NCBI RefSeq assembly: GCF_011397635.1
Contig: NC_064763.1
Span: 26,735,437 to 26,799,436, forward strand
DNA from: Epinephelus fuscoguttatus
Taxonomy: Eukaryota > Chordata > Actinopteri > Perciformes > Serranidae
Direction of reading: 5' to 3'
DNA length: 64,000 bases
A program made the position numbers and the translations under genes. The notes beneath the pieces were generated by a model. That model had not been told where the DNA came from, did no database searches, and worked only from the letters and a program-made list of their open reading frames with translations. This document shows positions 37,801 to 48,059 of the stretch, in pieces. The first letter of the stretch is position 1, and each line of letters opens with the position of its first letter.

Positions 37801-40800
37801 GATCAAAGAGCTGTCTATGTAAGTCACTGAATCCAAACATATAGCTTCTTAACAGCTGTCTTGTTGTCTTGGCACCATTTTAAACTATATAACCAACTCC
37901 CAGCAAATGTTAGCTAGGCTTGATAAAATTTCCACCCAGCGCGGTTTGTTGCATTTTCTCTATTTTTGCATTTTAGACTTATGTCCACTTTAAACTAATT
38001 AAATATAGTTTGCATTTTTAATTTGCCCGGTATCTTATTGACACACAATATTACAATACAGTCAACAGATGGATGGATACCTGTATGAATACCTATCCTT
38101 CCCCTGATGTAGATGGAGACTTGTAGTTTATAGATAGAATCTTATTAAATTAATTGTGTCTCCCCTAATCATATGAAAACTGCAGATGGAATATTTAATA
38201 TAAGCCTGAAACTATGAAATAATTGGGAGAGAGTTAATGCCTCAAGCAAGGGAGTTTAAGCATCTCGGGGTCTTGTTCATGATTGAGGCTAGAATGGAGC
38301 GTGAGATGTGCCAGACCATCATGGTGAAGAGGGACCTGAGCCACAAGGCAAAGCTTTAGATTTACTGGTCCATCTACGTCCCAACCCTCACCTATGGTCA
38401 TGAGTTCTGCGTTGTGACTGAAAGAATGAGATCACGGATATGAGCAGCCGAAAGCCGATAGGGTGAGGAGCTCGGACATTCAGAGGGAGCTCGGAGTAGG
38501 GCTGCTGCTCCTTTGTGCCGAAAGGGGTCATTTGAGGTTTTTCGGGCATCTGATCAGGATGCATCCTGGGCGCCTCCTGTTAGAGGTGTTCTGGGCACAT
38601 CCAACTGGTAGGAGGCCCCGGGGCAGACCCAGAACACGCTGGAGGGATTGCAGATCTCGTCTGGCCTGGGAGGAGCTGGAAAGTGTTGCTGGGGAGAGGG
38701 ATGTCTGGGGTGCTTTGCTTGGCCCCTTCAAGCCAGCCCCGGATAAGGATAAGATAAAATGCAAACTCAGAGAGCTTTTATGAAATGTTGTAGCATCCTG
38801 ACTCCTTTCAAAATTATAGTTACTTTAAAATAAAACTACAAGAAGTTTGTATTTCAAAGATAAAGTCTGCTTACCCCAATATCTAATTTCAAAATACAAT
38901 TTTAAAGTATTTTCTTTTAATCAAGATGATTGGGTCAAGGCAAGTTAAGTGAGTGGTTGTTTATCGGATCTGGTTCACAGGCAGATTATTTGGAGGTAAA
39001 TACTTTTAAGTAATACTTTAAAGTCTCAATATCTTCATGACATTTTGGACCCATAATTAAAACAGTGGCTCATTCTGCCATGCCCAGTGCAAACATATAT
39101 AATATCACACCTAATCAGATCAAGTGATCAATGAAATGTCCAGAGCAGTCACGCTAATTGCTATATCTCTAACATGTTTTAACAACTCAGCAAATTTATT
39201 GCCAACATCCATCAACGGTCTGTACTTTCACCCTGTGAGCATCCTTTAAACTGAGCCCACAATCAGCAAAAACAATCTCACATCTCCAGTCGCTGCACGA
39301 TGTTGCTGACCGTTTGCAAAATCAGCATATTGTAAGAGAGGCTGTTCTGTGGCGATCGCCCTCTCCATTAAAAAAGCACCGTAAAACTTGAACATAAACT
39401 GATTTATAATTTGGGGTAATTCTTGCTTGTCTCTCATTTCAAACACGAGGAAAGCTGCTGGTGTCTTACCTTTGTAATAAGTTTGATCACAGCGTCTCTT
39501 GCATCCTTGATGTATTTCTCTTCAATGCTCTCAGAGATATCCACGGCGATGTAGATGTTAAGTGTTCCATTTTTTGAAATCCGGATTTTTCTTCCCTCCT
39601 GTGTGTCATCTGAACAATCAACAACAAATACTGTTAAAGTGCCATTCACATTATATGCCATGTCATGTACAATTGTTTTTTTGTTTTTTTGGGGGGGGAG
39701 AAAGAAGTCTAATGGAAGAAAAGACAGTGTTAGATTGATATAAACTAAATATGATATACCTAACTATAAAGTAGGATAAATGATAAAATTACTACTGTTA
39801 ATAAAATTAAATCAATCTCCCTACTAAAATGTGCTGTACTAGCATAAATAATAATCACACAGCATTGCTATCAAACATTGCTTAGGCCTATAATCTCACT
39901 ATATAACGACAAAAACTCTTTCTGTGTGTCTGTTCCACGTTTTTCTCACTGACTTGGTCAATCCATGTGAAATTTGGCACAGTGGTAGAGGGTCATGAGA
40001 AGATGCGAATGAAGCAATATTACATCAATTGGCCAAAGGGGGGCGCTATAGCAACCGATTGAAATTGCAAACTTTGAATGGTCATATCTCATGCCCCGTA
40101 TGTCGTAGAGACATGAAACTTTGCACAGAGATGCCTCTCCTCATGAGGAACAAATTTGCCTCAAGAACCCATAACTTCTGGTTATATAGATTTTCCGCCA
40201 TTTTGAATTTTTTGAAAAACACTTCAAATCAATCTCTTCCTAGGAAGTTTGACCGATCTGCATGAAACTCGGTGAACATAATCTAGGGACCAATATCTAA
40301 AGTTCCCTCTTGGCAAAAGTTGGAAAACTTTCTAAAACTGAGCTTCTATAAGGCAATGAATATTGCGGAGGGCGTGGCTCATCACATAAAGGTGTATAAC
40401 ATCTCAGGGGTTTCACCGATCACCACGCAACTTTGTAGGCATATGACCACACATAATCTGAGGGGACCCCTCCATTATTGACCCCATCAAACAAAATGAG
40501 GGCGCTAGAGAGCTAATTTTTTATCTAGGCTTAACCGCCATAGCGATTTTTACTAAACTTGGTAGATATATAGAACAGGACGCCTCAAGGTGACTGGAGA
40601 AATTTAACTCTAATTGGCAACTGGGTGGCGCTATAACAACAGAAAAATGCTTAAAAATGATTAAAATGCGACCGATCGCTGTGGCTCCCCCTGTGGCCCA
40701 ATGTTTTGGGTTTTTTCTTTTCTAATATTTGGTCTGACCAAGTCATGGTATGGTATGCTGTACTCAATGGGTATGGACTAGTCAGATTAGATGCAGGAAC

Positions 40801-43800
40801 TTACCGATGGGCTCTAAAGTGGTGAGGCTGTTTTTGATCGCACTACCAAACGCCTCTGAAACCTCCAGTGGAGTGTCATAGGTGTGTTTGTCTGCAAGAA
40901 GAAAAAGTCTCATAAACAGTAGTTTGTAAAAATGAAAATGAACTGACACTAAATAAAAGGAATCACTGCAGAGACTGGGGTTCACTTCAGAGTCTACTGG
41001 TGGGAAGTTGGTGAGGGATCACTGGAATAGTGATTCCTGCTGCATGTAGAGATCCCACCTGCCTGATCAACCAGTAGTCAGTAGGACATGATCCCTCACT
41101 GGCTTCCCACCAGTGACCAGGAGGCTACATTTTTGAAAGGGCAAGACGAGTGGTACAAAACCAGAACTTGTTGAGAGGTTAATTTTGCATACAAAACACA
41201 AGCACACACAGCTAGTTAGATGACTACAGCCTGGGTTGTGCTTGATCAGAGCCAGGCCAGGCCGACAGTGTTACAGGTAGCAAGCAACAACAAAGAGGCA
41301 AGTGGTCGTTCCGCATTGAGAAAAAGAAGAAACACTGACCTAGTACAAACTCTTGTTTCAACAGTATGGGCTAAGACTGTTCTTTTTGTGTTTCCCGTGT
41401 TGGTAAAATCAGGTTAGAACATTCTTTCGACACCTGATCTGTTGCATATAAGCAGGCAGGTTACGTCACCTGGCCTGTTGACCACAGACACAGCTGTCTT
41501 TTACACAGGATACAAACACCAGTCTTCTACAGGAGCTCTGTGTTTGACCTGCCTACTCATATGGATTTTCACTCTCTATATTACTCCTGTCAGTGCATTG
41601 TTCATGTGATGGCAGCCCTCATACGTATGTAGGTTATATACCTGTTTTGGTACATAATTTTTTTGTAGGTATATGTATGAATGGTGCATGAATACAGCCT
41701 ATAACCTGTTGAGAGCTGTGTGCAGGCAACCTCTGAATCACAGATATGCTCTGAATATCAAATGGAGCTCCTTTAAGCACAGTTTCCATGAGACTCAGTA
41801 CAAACAGTATTCATAGGTATCAGTCTTACAGTAGCACGCTGGCTCATTGCCAGTCCACTGGCCGTTCTCCTGACACACCCTTTCACTCGACCCCACCAAA
41901 AACAGGCCGCCGTTGCAGCTGTATTTCACTGTGTCGTCAACTCCAAACATGTTCCCTGTTCTTGAGGCACCAGCTGGGATACCAGGATCAGCACACACGT
42001 CCCCTGCTGTGGTGACAAAAAAAGACAAAAGACAAGTCACAAAACAGCCACCAGTGAGAACACCCCCCAAACCTGAGTGGATGGCTTCTCAGGACTTACA
42101 GTCACGGCTGCAGATGGGAGTGGAGCCGCTCCATTTTCCATTTGTTAAGCACACACGTTTGGATGAACCTCGCAGCGTGTATCCAGAATAGCACTCATAC
42201 GTGGTCTCATTGTCCACAAAGTACTTCTCCTGAGGAGGAGAGACATTGCCGTTCTCCAGCACTGTGGGGTCTGGGCATTCAACAACTGCAAAACAAAAGG
42301 ATCTGAGTTATCATGTGGAGCAGGCAGCCAGAGTCAAAGTGAGAGACATCATCATCACATCACTCACGCTTGCATCTCTGAGGTCTAAATCTTTTGGGTG
42401 CTGGATTCCAGGAGCCATTAGCCTGGCACAGGCGGGTTAGTTGGGGGTATGGGTAGTAGCCCTCAGGACAGTGGTAGACCAACATGCTGCCTGTCTTCAG
42501 CTTCTTGGTCAGTGAATAATGACCTCCTTCCATTGCCATACGGTCTTCTGTGCAGTCACATCGAACTTCACCTCCTGAAAAACAAAAGGCCGTTATGGGG
42601 CGCGGAGGTTTTGCACACACTTCTTAGATTTACTAATGCACTCAAACTTTTGAAAGCTCCATCCAGAGTCATGAAAGACAATATGCAACTACTGATAAAA
42701 AACGGCCCCTTCAATACATAGGTCTCTATAGGATTTGGGCTGTGTTGCTGCATTGTTAAAAAGCTATACATGTGGGCTTAAGACACAAGTTGTTTTTATT
42801 ATTTACATTTGCCCACACATTCATATAAATAGTGTTGAGGCTTTAATGAAAATTACATTTAAATTGTTTAAAGCTGGCACTATAAATGGTGCATAAAATA
42901 ATCTAAAAAAACATTTAAGCGATGAATTTATCCCTAAAAGCGTCCAACCACCACAGCAGTCTTTGGAGAACAAGTTAATATTTACCTTCTGTGCACCAAT
43001 TCCTTGATAGTAAACTTTGTCCCTTTTTCAGTTAAAATGTCCCCACTGATTGGCTATTTAAAGGAATATTAGCAAAGATACTTTGAAGGCTTGGTTGAGC
43101 TTCCAGTAATACTACCCCCCCAAAAGTCAGGTTATATGGTTGAACTCAGCACTGTTGATAGATGGTAAGCCCTTTTTATGGGAAACACTCCAAAATTTGC
43201 ATAATTTCTATGAATGATATGCTAGATATCACAAGTGATTTCCTGTCATACCATCAGTTCTGCTGTATGTGCGGTCAAATCTGTCATAGTTTTAATTTCA
43301 ACCAGCTGCTTTCAGCCATCCCAACTAACTGGAAATGGAAACTGGTCTGTGCAGTTAGTACAAGTTGCCAGAAATGACTATCCAAAATACTTTTTGAACT
43401 TAACATTTTGATACCTTGGACACATTTCTTTTTTCCAAACAATTTACAAAACAACAATTGATTCTTACTCCAGAATTTTTCAACTGAAGATTTTCTATAA
43501 AATTATTGCTACTAAAAACCAACTTCATATGTTTGATATCGAAAATTCATCACTATGTAGATTCTGCAATGAGGAAGAGGAAGACCAGCTGCATTTGTTT
43601 TTCTACTGCCCTTATGTTGCAGGTTTCTGGACTGATATCCAAGGCTGGCTTGGGCCTCTCAACATTTCTTTTGAACTAACACCTTTTTATATATTTTCAT
43701 TTAAAGCTCAATCAAGAACAAAATTTAAATTTTAAGTTTCCTGAAAAATACATTGCAATGACAGCGCAAAAAAGTTATTTTTACAAACCATTGGAAATGG

Positions 43801-44506
43801 GAGAATTTGCTCTAATGAAAAGTGGAACTATATAAATCTATAATTACAGTCTACCTGTCATATAAACTTCATTACATTTTTTATTTTATTTTTAATTTGA
43901 TTTAATTTAATTTAGTTTATCTAATTTTATCTAATTGTATTGTATTTTGTTTTACTTTACTTTATTTACTAGTGCTGTTAACTTAATCATGTGATTTACT
44001 GATTTGATCCCACTATCTTTGTCTTTTCTTTTTCCACTTTGGTCTGTGTAAGTCTAACATTTGTTTGTTTTTGTTTGTTTGTTTTTGTGTGTGTGATCAT
44101 ATTGTCATGTTGTGATCTGTGCTTTGTGCATTATTATTTGCCTGTAATTTAAAATAAAAATAAAATAAATTAAAACAGCACATATTAGGAACATGATTTT
44201 GTCTTAAATTCAAACAAATAAACCAGCAGCAAAATCACATCTCAGAAAAGCAAATATTTGACCAATTAGACAAAATTGTCTTGAAAAAAATTAAGTTGTG
44301 AATTATTTAAAAATATGTTCGTAAAGGACTGAACATTTACAGTTTAGTATGTTTAGCTATCTTACAAAAGTCAGCTTGACTTATATAGTAAATAAAAATA
44401 CATGGACACGGTCAAAATTACATGTAGAATATTATAAACATAGCTTACCCATACAGAGGAGACATGAAAGTGCAGCAAGCCAACTCCAGTGCACAGAAAA
44501 TCCCAT
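28814..44506 (-). CDS. cfb: Complement factor B/C2-type serine protease
   Basis: Eighteen exons in transcription order: 44506-44449, 42574-42368, 42285-42100, 42006-41830, 40891-40805, 39609-39470, 36966-36822, 36726-36598, 36243-36133, 35946-35812, 33728-33613, 33332-33200, 32999-32861, 32631-32555, 31146-31046, 30927-30798, 30480-30431 and 28993-28814; 766 residues (human factor B is 764). It is a secreted zymogen that forms the C3 convertase of the alternative (or classical) pathway. Seen: a signal peptide (1-19), three sushi domains (~20-209, one per exon), a von Willebrand A domain with the metal-site motif DISES (262-266), and a serine protease with His520, Asp571 and Ser693 in TAAHC, YDYDVALI and GDSGG. 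GR-KI at 245-246 matches the factor D cleavage site. The end, RDFHINLFRVVPFLKS, is factor-B-like. Fish have several B/C2 copies, so orthology to B versus C2 is not settled. Confidence 0.93.
29127..29880. repeat. Interspersed repeat, copy A, carrying a SINE insertion
   Basis: Shares GGACTGTCATGTCTA-type and TTGTTGACGTTC...GGACGCCATGTCA-type wording, CCTTGTGCAACAAAAGC, and GTGAAGCAAACAG with the copy at 34456-34830. A minus-strand SINE is embedded at 29270-29425. It makes up much of the last intron of the complement gene. No family name is offered. Confidence 0.65.
29270..29425 (-). mobile_element. tRNA-derived SINE copy (minus strand)
   Basis: Reads, in reverse, like the SINE at 54619-54813: GAGAGAGAGGATGACATGCA pairs with TGCATGTCACTCCCTCTCTC, and GGGCACCCGCTCTACCAGG corresponds to its 5' tRNA-like head. 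The copy is diverged. Confidence 0.6.
30489..30513. repeat. (CA)n tract beside the protease Ser exon
   Basis: A 25-base CA run lies immediately upstream, in transcript sense, of the acceptor for the exon 30480-30431 that encodes GDSGG of the complement protease. Confidence 0.95.
31560..32110 (+). repeat. Teleost interspersed repeat, copy 2
   Basis: Inverted relative of 15720-16140 (see there), and more complete. It lies in the complement gene intron between exons 31146 and 32555. A 28-base poly-T run follows at 32179-32205. Confidence 0.65.
34334..35440. mobile_element. AGGTCCAGTGTG-type element with inverted ends and an insertion
   Basis: The left end AAAGGTCCATTGTGTAGGA (from 34335) is complementary, with few mismatches, to the right end TCCTGCACACTGGACCTTT (to 35438). 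The right arm carries CAATATGGCGGATTCTGTGG and AACGAAAACACAAAGATTCC, typical of this teleost family. The central part, 34456 to ~35030, is a different repeat (copy B of 29127-29880) ending in a long A run (35000-35024). It lies in the intron between exons 35812 and 33728 of the complement gene. Confidence 0.65.
34456..35030. repeat. Interspersed repeat, copy B, nested
   Basis: Matches 29127-29880 over several blocks (TTGTTGACGTTCTGGGACGC, CATTTTATCTTTTCAAAATA, CCTTGTGCAACAAAAGCACA). It ends in a poly-A run (35000-35024). It interrupts the element 34334-35440. Confidence 0.6.
36392..36500. repeat. Fragment of a common percomorph repeat
   Basis: AATAATCTGACATATTGGGAAATAC opens the fragment, and GAATTATTCCTTTAA closes it. 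It is related to the piece at 23960-24035 and lies in a complement gene intron. Confidence 0.5.
38220..38795 (+). mobile_element. Non-LTR retrotransposon 3' fragment, inactive
   Basis: Translation gives pieces typical of the reverse-transcriptase C-terminus of a common fish LINE: HKAKL, a stop, IYWSIYVPTLTYGHE, then FFGHLIRMHPGRLLLEVFWA and TGRRPRGRPRTRWRD, then AGERDVWGALL. In-frame stops and a frame change near 38450 show decay. It lies in the complement gene intron between exons 39470 and 36966. The clade is not assigned. Confidence 0.8.
39890..40765. repeat. Teleost interspersed repeat in a complement gene intron
   Basis: Contains CTGTTCCACGTTTTTCTCAC, CAATTGGCCAAAGGGGGGCG, GTAGAGACATGAAACTTTGC and TGGCTCCCCCTGTGGCCCAA. 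The mild internal repetition (GGCGCTATA...CAACCG / GGCGCTATAACAACAG) and wording fit an abundant fish repeat. It fills most of the intron between exons 40805 and 39609. Confidence 0.65.
43140..44165 (+). mobile_element. L1-like LINE ORF2 3' fragment, inactive
   Basis: Frames broken by stops carry FNFNQLLSAIPTNWKW and later LCRFCNEEEEDQLHLFFYCP followed by VAGFWTDIQGWL. The latter is the C-terminal zinc-knuckle region (C-x2-C, then H-x4-C) of L1-type ORF2. An A/T-rich tail with AATAAA-like runs ends near 44165. It lies in intron 1 of the complement gene, on the strand opposite to that gene. Confidence 0.75.
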
Positions 44507-44941
44507 GTTGAACCTTAAACCAGGGAACGAAAAAATGAGAGGATTTCAGAGGAGCAGTACATTTATTTCAAAGTGGATGTTCAGAAAGAGGGACCAGATT
44601 AACATAGGCCATCCTGGTACTTATTAACTTCAGGACAAATAAAAGGAAATCAATAGTGTGTGTGTGACAGAAAACATCCAAACAAGTTCTCATAAAATTT
44701 CTACTATTGCATTAGACCTTAATAATTTAAATAATTCAGTTTCAGTTTCCACTTGACTAACAAAAACAAAAACAATAGTCTTTTCATTAATTATATTACA
44801 ATAATTAGGAGTACTTTTTAAATGTCAAACAATATAAGCAAAAAACCAAAGAGAAAAGAAAGACTATTAGGTCCTTACTACCAATTCATGACCGTCCTCC
44901 TCAAAGACTTGAAACAAGTCAATAAATACAACAAAGTTTAC

Positions 44942-45001
44942 CTGTTGATTTTGACTGTTGTAGTTCAGATGACTCTTGTTTGTGTGTCTTCACTTTAAAT
45001 A
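44942..45001 (-). promoter_or_regulatory. Candidate TATA box and noncoding first exon of the complement gene
   Basis: On the minus strand TATTTAAAG lies at 45001-44993. About 25-30 bases on, a short noncoding exon could run from ~44968 to a good donor after 44942 (CAACAG, then GTAAAC). A matching acceptor, TTTAAG then GTTCAAC, stands just before the start codon at 44506, so the coding exon would begin at 44513. The arrangement is inferred from signals only. Confidence 0.5.
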
Positions 45002-47353
45002 GGCCAGTTTTGATCCTGGATTTTCCACCGTGTGTACACACCTGGCCACATGTTGCATAAAACAGTCAACAGTAACAGTAAATAAAAGGTAATTGTGAAA
45101 CCAGCCAACCTGCATCATTTCCCAAAACCTGCAGGCACTGTTGAGCTTTACTTATTGACACATTGATTTGGTTATTGATTGCACACTCAGTCATACCAGA
45201 GTGTGGTTTAGCTGTAGCTCACCCTGAGCATTACAGCCATTTCACTGACTGTTATTTGTTCAGTTACTAACACAGTGTACCGATTTATACTCTTTAAATC
45301 TATCAAAAGTGTGACAGACTCTCTGTGAAAGCACTGTGGCAGTAGACAACATGTACAAAGTTATTTACAGTTGTTCTGAGTCTCTTTTTGTGGTCATTTT
45401 GCATCGTTTGTGGTAGTTTGTCAGCAGCTCGGTGACAATTAAGTGGCTGCTCACCTTCTAATACATGTTGATTTGTTAAATTGTGAACTAGGAAGGACAC
45501 TCACTTCTAAAGGGATAAAGTTTTCCTTTCTGAGCACTTGCATTTTCCTGATTTCTGGCCAGTATGCCAATTTTACTCCCAGTATAATCTGATAAACTGA
45601 TTATTATGAAATTTACACATTCATGCTTCCAAGGGCGCCACCCTCTGGACATAACCATACTGCTGGTGTACTCTTACAAAGCCATCATATTGCCAAAGAC
45701 TAAAGAGCTTTACACTTTAAGGCGCTTGGCCTTTTGGTACCTAATAAAATAACACATTCAGAAGATTATGCAGATGGAGGTTTTGGGCCTTTTATATTTA
45801 TTAGTGTTTTGGTTTTTTATTTTATTTTAGTTGTTGATCATGGGTGCTATTTATATATATTTATGTCATGCGTGAATTATTACTACCCCAGTCAAGATTT
45901 TTCTTCTTCAGTTTTTTTATTCCTCTTTAGGCATGAAAAAGAATTATGAAGTTCATTTTTTTTAAACATACAAGCATAGCAAGTTTCAAACTAAAAGATA
46001 TATAAATCAAAAATTGATATATATAATATGAAACTATAACAATATATTTTAATGCTGTTAAACCAGTGTGTTTACATTTTTAAACAAATTCTAATGCTGT
46101 TAAATGCCATACAAAGGCACTGAACTTTGCTCCTGACTCCTCAGCTTCTCCCCTCTCTCTTTCTACTCCTCCCTTCTGTACCTACCTTCCCCTCTCCCTC
46201 TTTCAGATCCTTCCTCTTCACTCCACACCCCCCACACACCTCCTCCTGCTGAACTATATCATTTTTCCAATTTAACATTTTCTGCAAAAATAACAAGAAT
46301 ATTGTCAGAATATTGTTTCTGTCACAAAAACTATAAATTACCTTCTAATACATAAATCAGTTGATTTACAGCCAAAAAAAAAGTTACTGCAGACAAAGTA
46401 TTTTCAACAACAACAACAACGTTGCAGTAATAGTTTAAAATACAGCCAGCGTTGCATGATGCCCAGTTAAGTGGACAGGTGATCGCAATTTTCTCACAAC
46501 ATATAATCAATATTTGGACAATTTAACAACTGTACTTATATGATTTAACTGATTTTACTTACCTTCCAGGGTCTCCAATTATAGAAGGAATGGCAAGATA
46601 TTCTTGAGCTGCCCAACACTTCTTGCATTTGATCGGCCATCTTGGTTTTGAGAGATCTGTCTTGCACTGACAACACCTGGCCAGATGCTCAAAACCCATG
46701 CATATACAAGAAAATGGCTTTTCTGTGCAATAATCAACTGTGCATCACTCTGGCATTAATATTGCATTTATTTTGTACATTTCAACTATTATTCTTTCAT
46801 TCTTGTTTATGCTATTTTTTGCATATTTGTTTAACACACATAGATCCAAATTTGTGTAGCTATTCATGTTTTTATTTGCACTTTGAATAATATATTGTAG
46901 TATGACGATGTACATATTTGAACATATTTCTCATAGTTCTTATTTTTCTTTTTTCTCTCCATATATTCTGTTATATATTGTAGCATAATGCATTAAAAAA
47001 ATTCTCCATGCATATGTCTAGTAAAAGAGCAACTGTAAGGTAACTCATTTTACCTCCAGGGATCAATAAAGTATTTCTGGATCTGAATTGTTGTATAATG
47101 TATTATATGGTGACTACACATTATGATCATGATTTGCTGACAAACGGTTAAGACCCACAAAATATATATCTTTAATTTAATTTAATAAAATTTAATTAAA
47201 AAAAAATCCAACTTTATTTATTAGTATTCACAGTCGAAAATGAAACATTACATATACATAGATACAAGAACAAACTTTTCTCCCACCCCACCACCCATCC
47301 CAGGGGACAAGCAAAAAAAAAAATAAATAAATAAATAAAATAAAATAAAATAA

Positions 47354-47387
<34 letters not shown>

Positions 47388-47480
47388 GTAATAATAAATT
47401 GAATATAATTTTAATTAATTATTTTATTTTCATTTTATTTTTTTATTTTATTTCTATTTTATTTTTATTTCTATTTCTAT
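45002..47480. other. Intergenic region between the complement gene and chek1
   Basis: Divergent intergenic DNA. It holds a pyrimidine-rich run (46140-46235), a candidate LINE 3' end near 46640-47100 (closing with GATCAATAAAGTATTTCTGG), and low-complexity A/T tracts including (AATA)n and (AAT)n at 47315-47400. No further gene is supported. Confidence 0.55.
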
Positions 47481-47490
47481 TTTTAAAGAG
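47315..47490. repeat. A/T-rich simple repeats upstream of chek1
   Basis: Runs of AAATA, then (AAT)n at about 47357-47398, then TTTTATTTCTATTTTTATTT-type sequence up to ~47485. The change to GC-richer sequence right after marks the start of the chek1 promoter region. Confidence 0.9.
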
Positions 47491-47595
47491 GATTTCTCTC
47501 ATGTTTGGGCGGGGCTGTGTGGAACAATGTGATTTTACCTTTGCCAGCAGGGGGCGACAGAGCTGCACGCGAACCAAGGAGGGTCCGAGAAGAAG

Positions 47596-47649
47596 CGGAA
47601 ATGACGAAATGGCGGAAGTTATCGTCGATAAAAACAACAACGCGCCAAA
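47596..47649 (+). promoter_or_regulatory. chek1 proximal promoter: ETS-type sites and an E2F site
   Basis: CGGAAA (47596-47601) and CGGAAGT (47613-47619) fit ETS-family sites. GCGCCAAA (47642-47649) is the exact reverse complement of TTTGGCGC, the E2F consensus. All stand about 120-170 bases before the donor of a noncoding first exon that could end at 47766 (GTGCAG, then GTAAGA) and join the acceptor before 48059. No TATA box is evident. CHEK1 is a known E2F target in mammals. Confidence 0.55.
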
Positions 47650-48059
47650 TTTGTGCTAAATTCACTGTTGTCACCGCCACACAGTCTACGGACTCATGAA
47701 AAACTTTGTCTAATCTTTATTAATACATTTAGGAAAGGCTGCTGGCTGAGAAAATTAGCTGTGCAGGTAAGAAAGTTATTTAACTACGAGTCGACGAAGT
47801 TACATCTCGTGTTGCAACTTGTTTATTCTTATTAATGTGTTTAGCTTCGAGCATCATGGTGATTAATGACATTTAACAGCGCTGTTAAGAGTCTGACAGA
47901 TAAAACGGTACATAATATCCATTAGTTACACACTGTGTATGATGGACAGCATTTCCCTGAAGTTAAATAAATTAAATGTTTGTCTGTAATTTGCGTTTAT
48001 GAGTGTATGTGTGTGTTTTTCTGTGACAGCCTGACAGTGACTGTGTTTGTGTTCGCAGC

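Noticed and set aside
37642-37830. Plus-strand open frame of 62 residues in a complement intron
   Set aside because: No family resemblance, no splice context; left unannotated.
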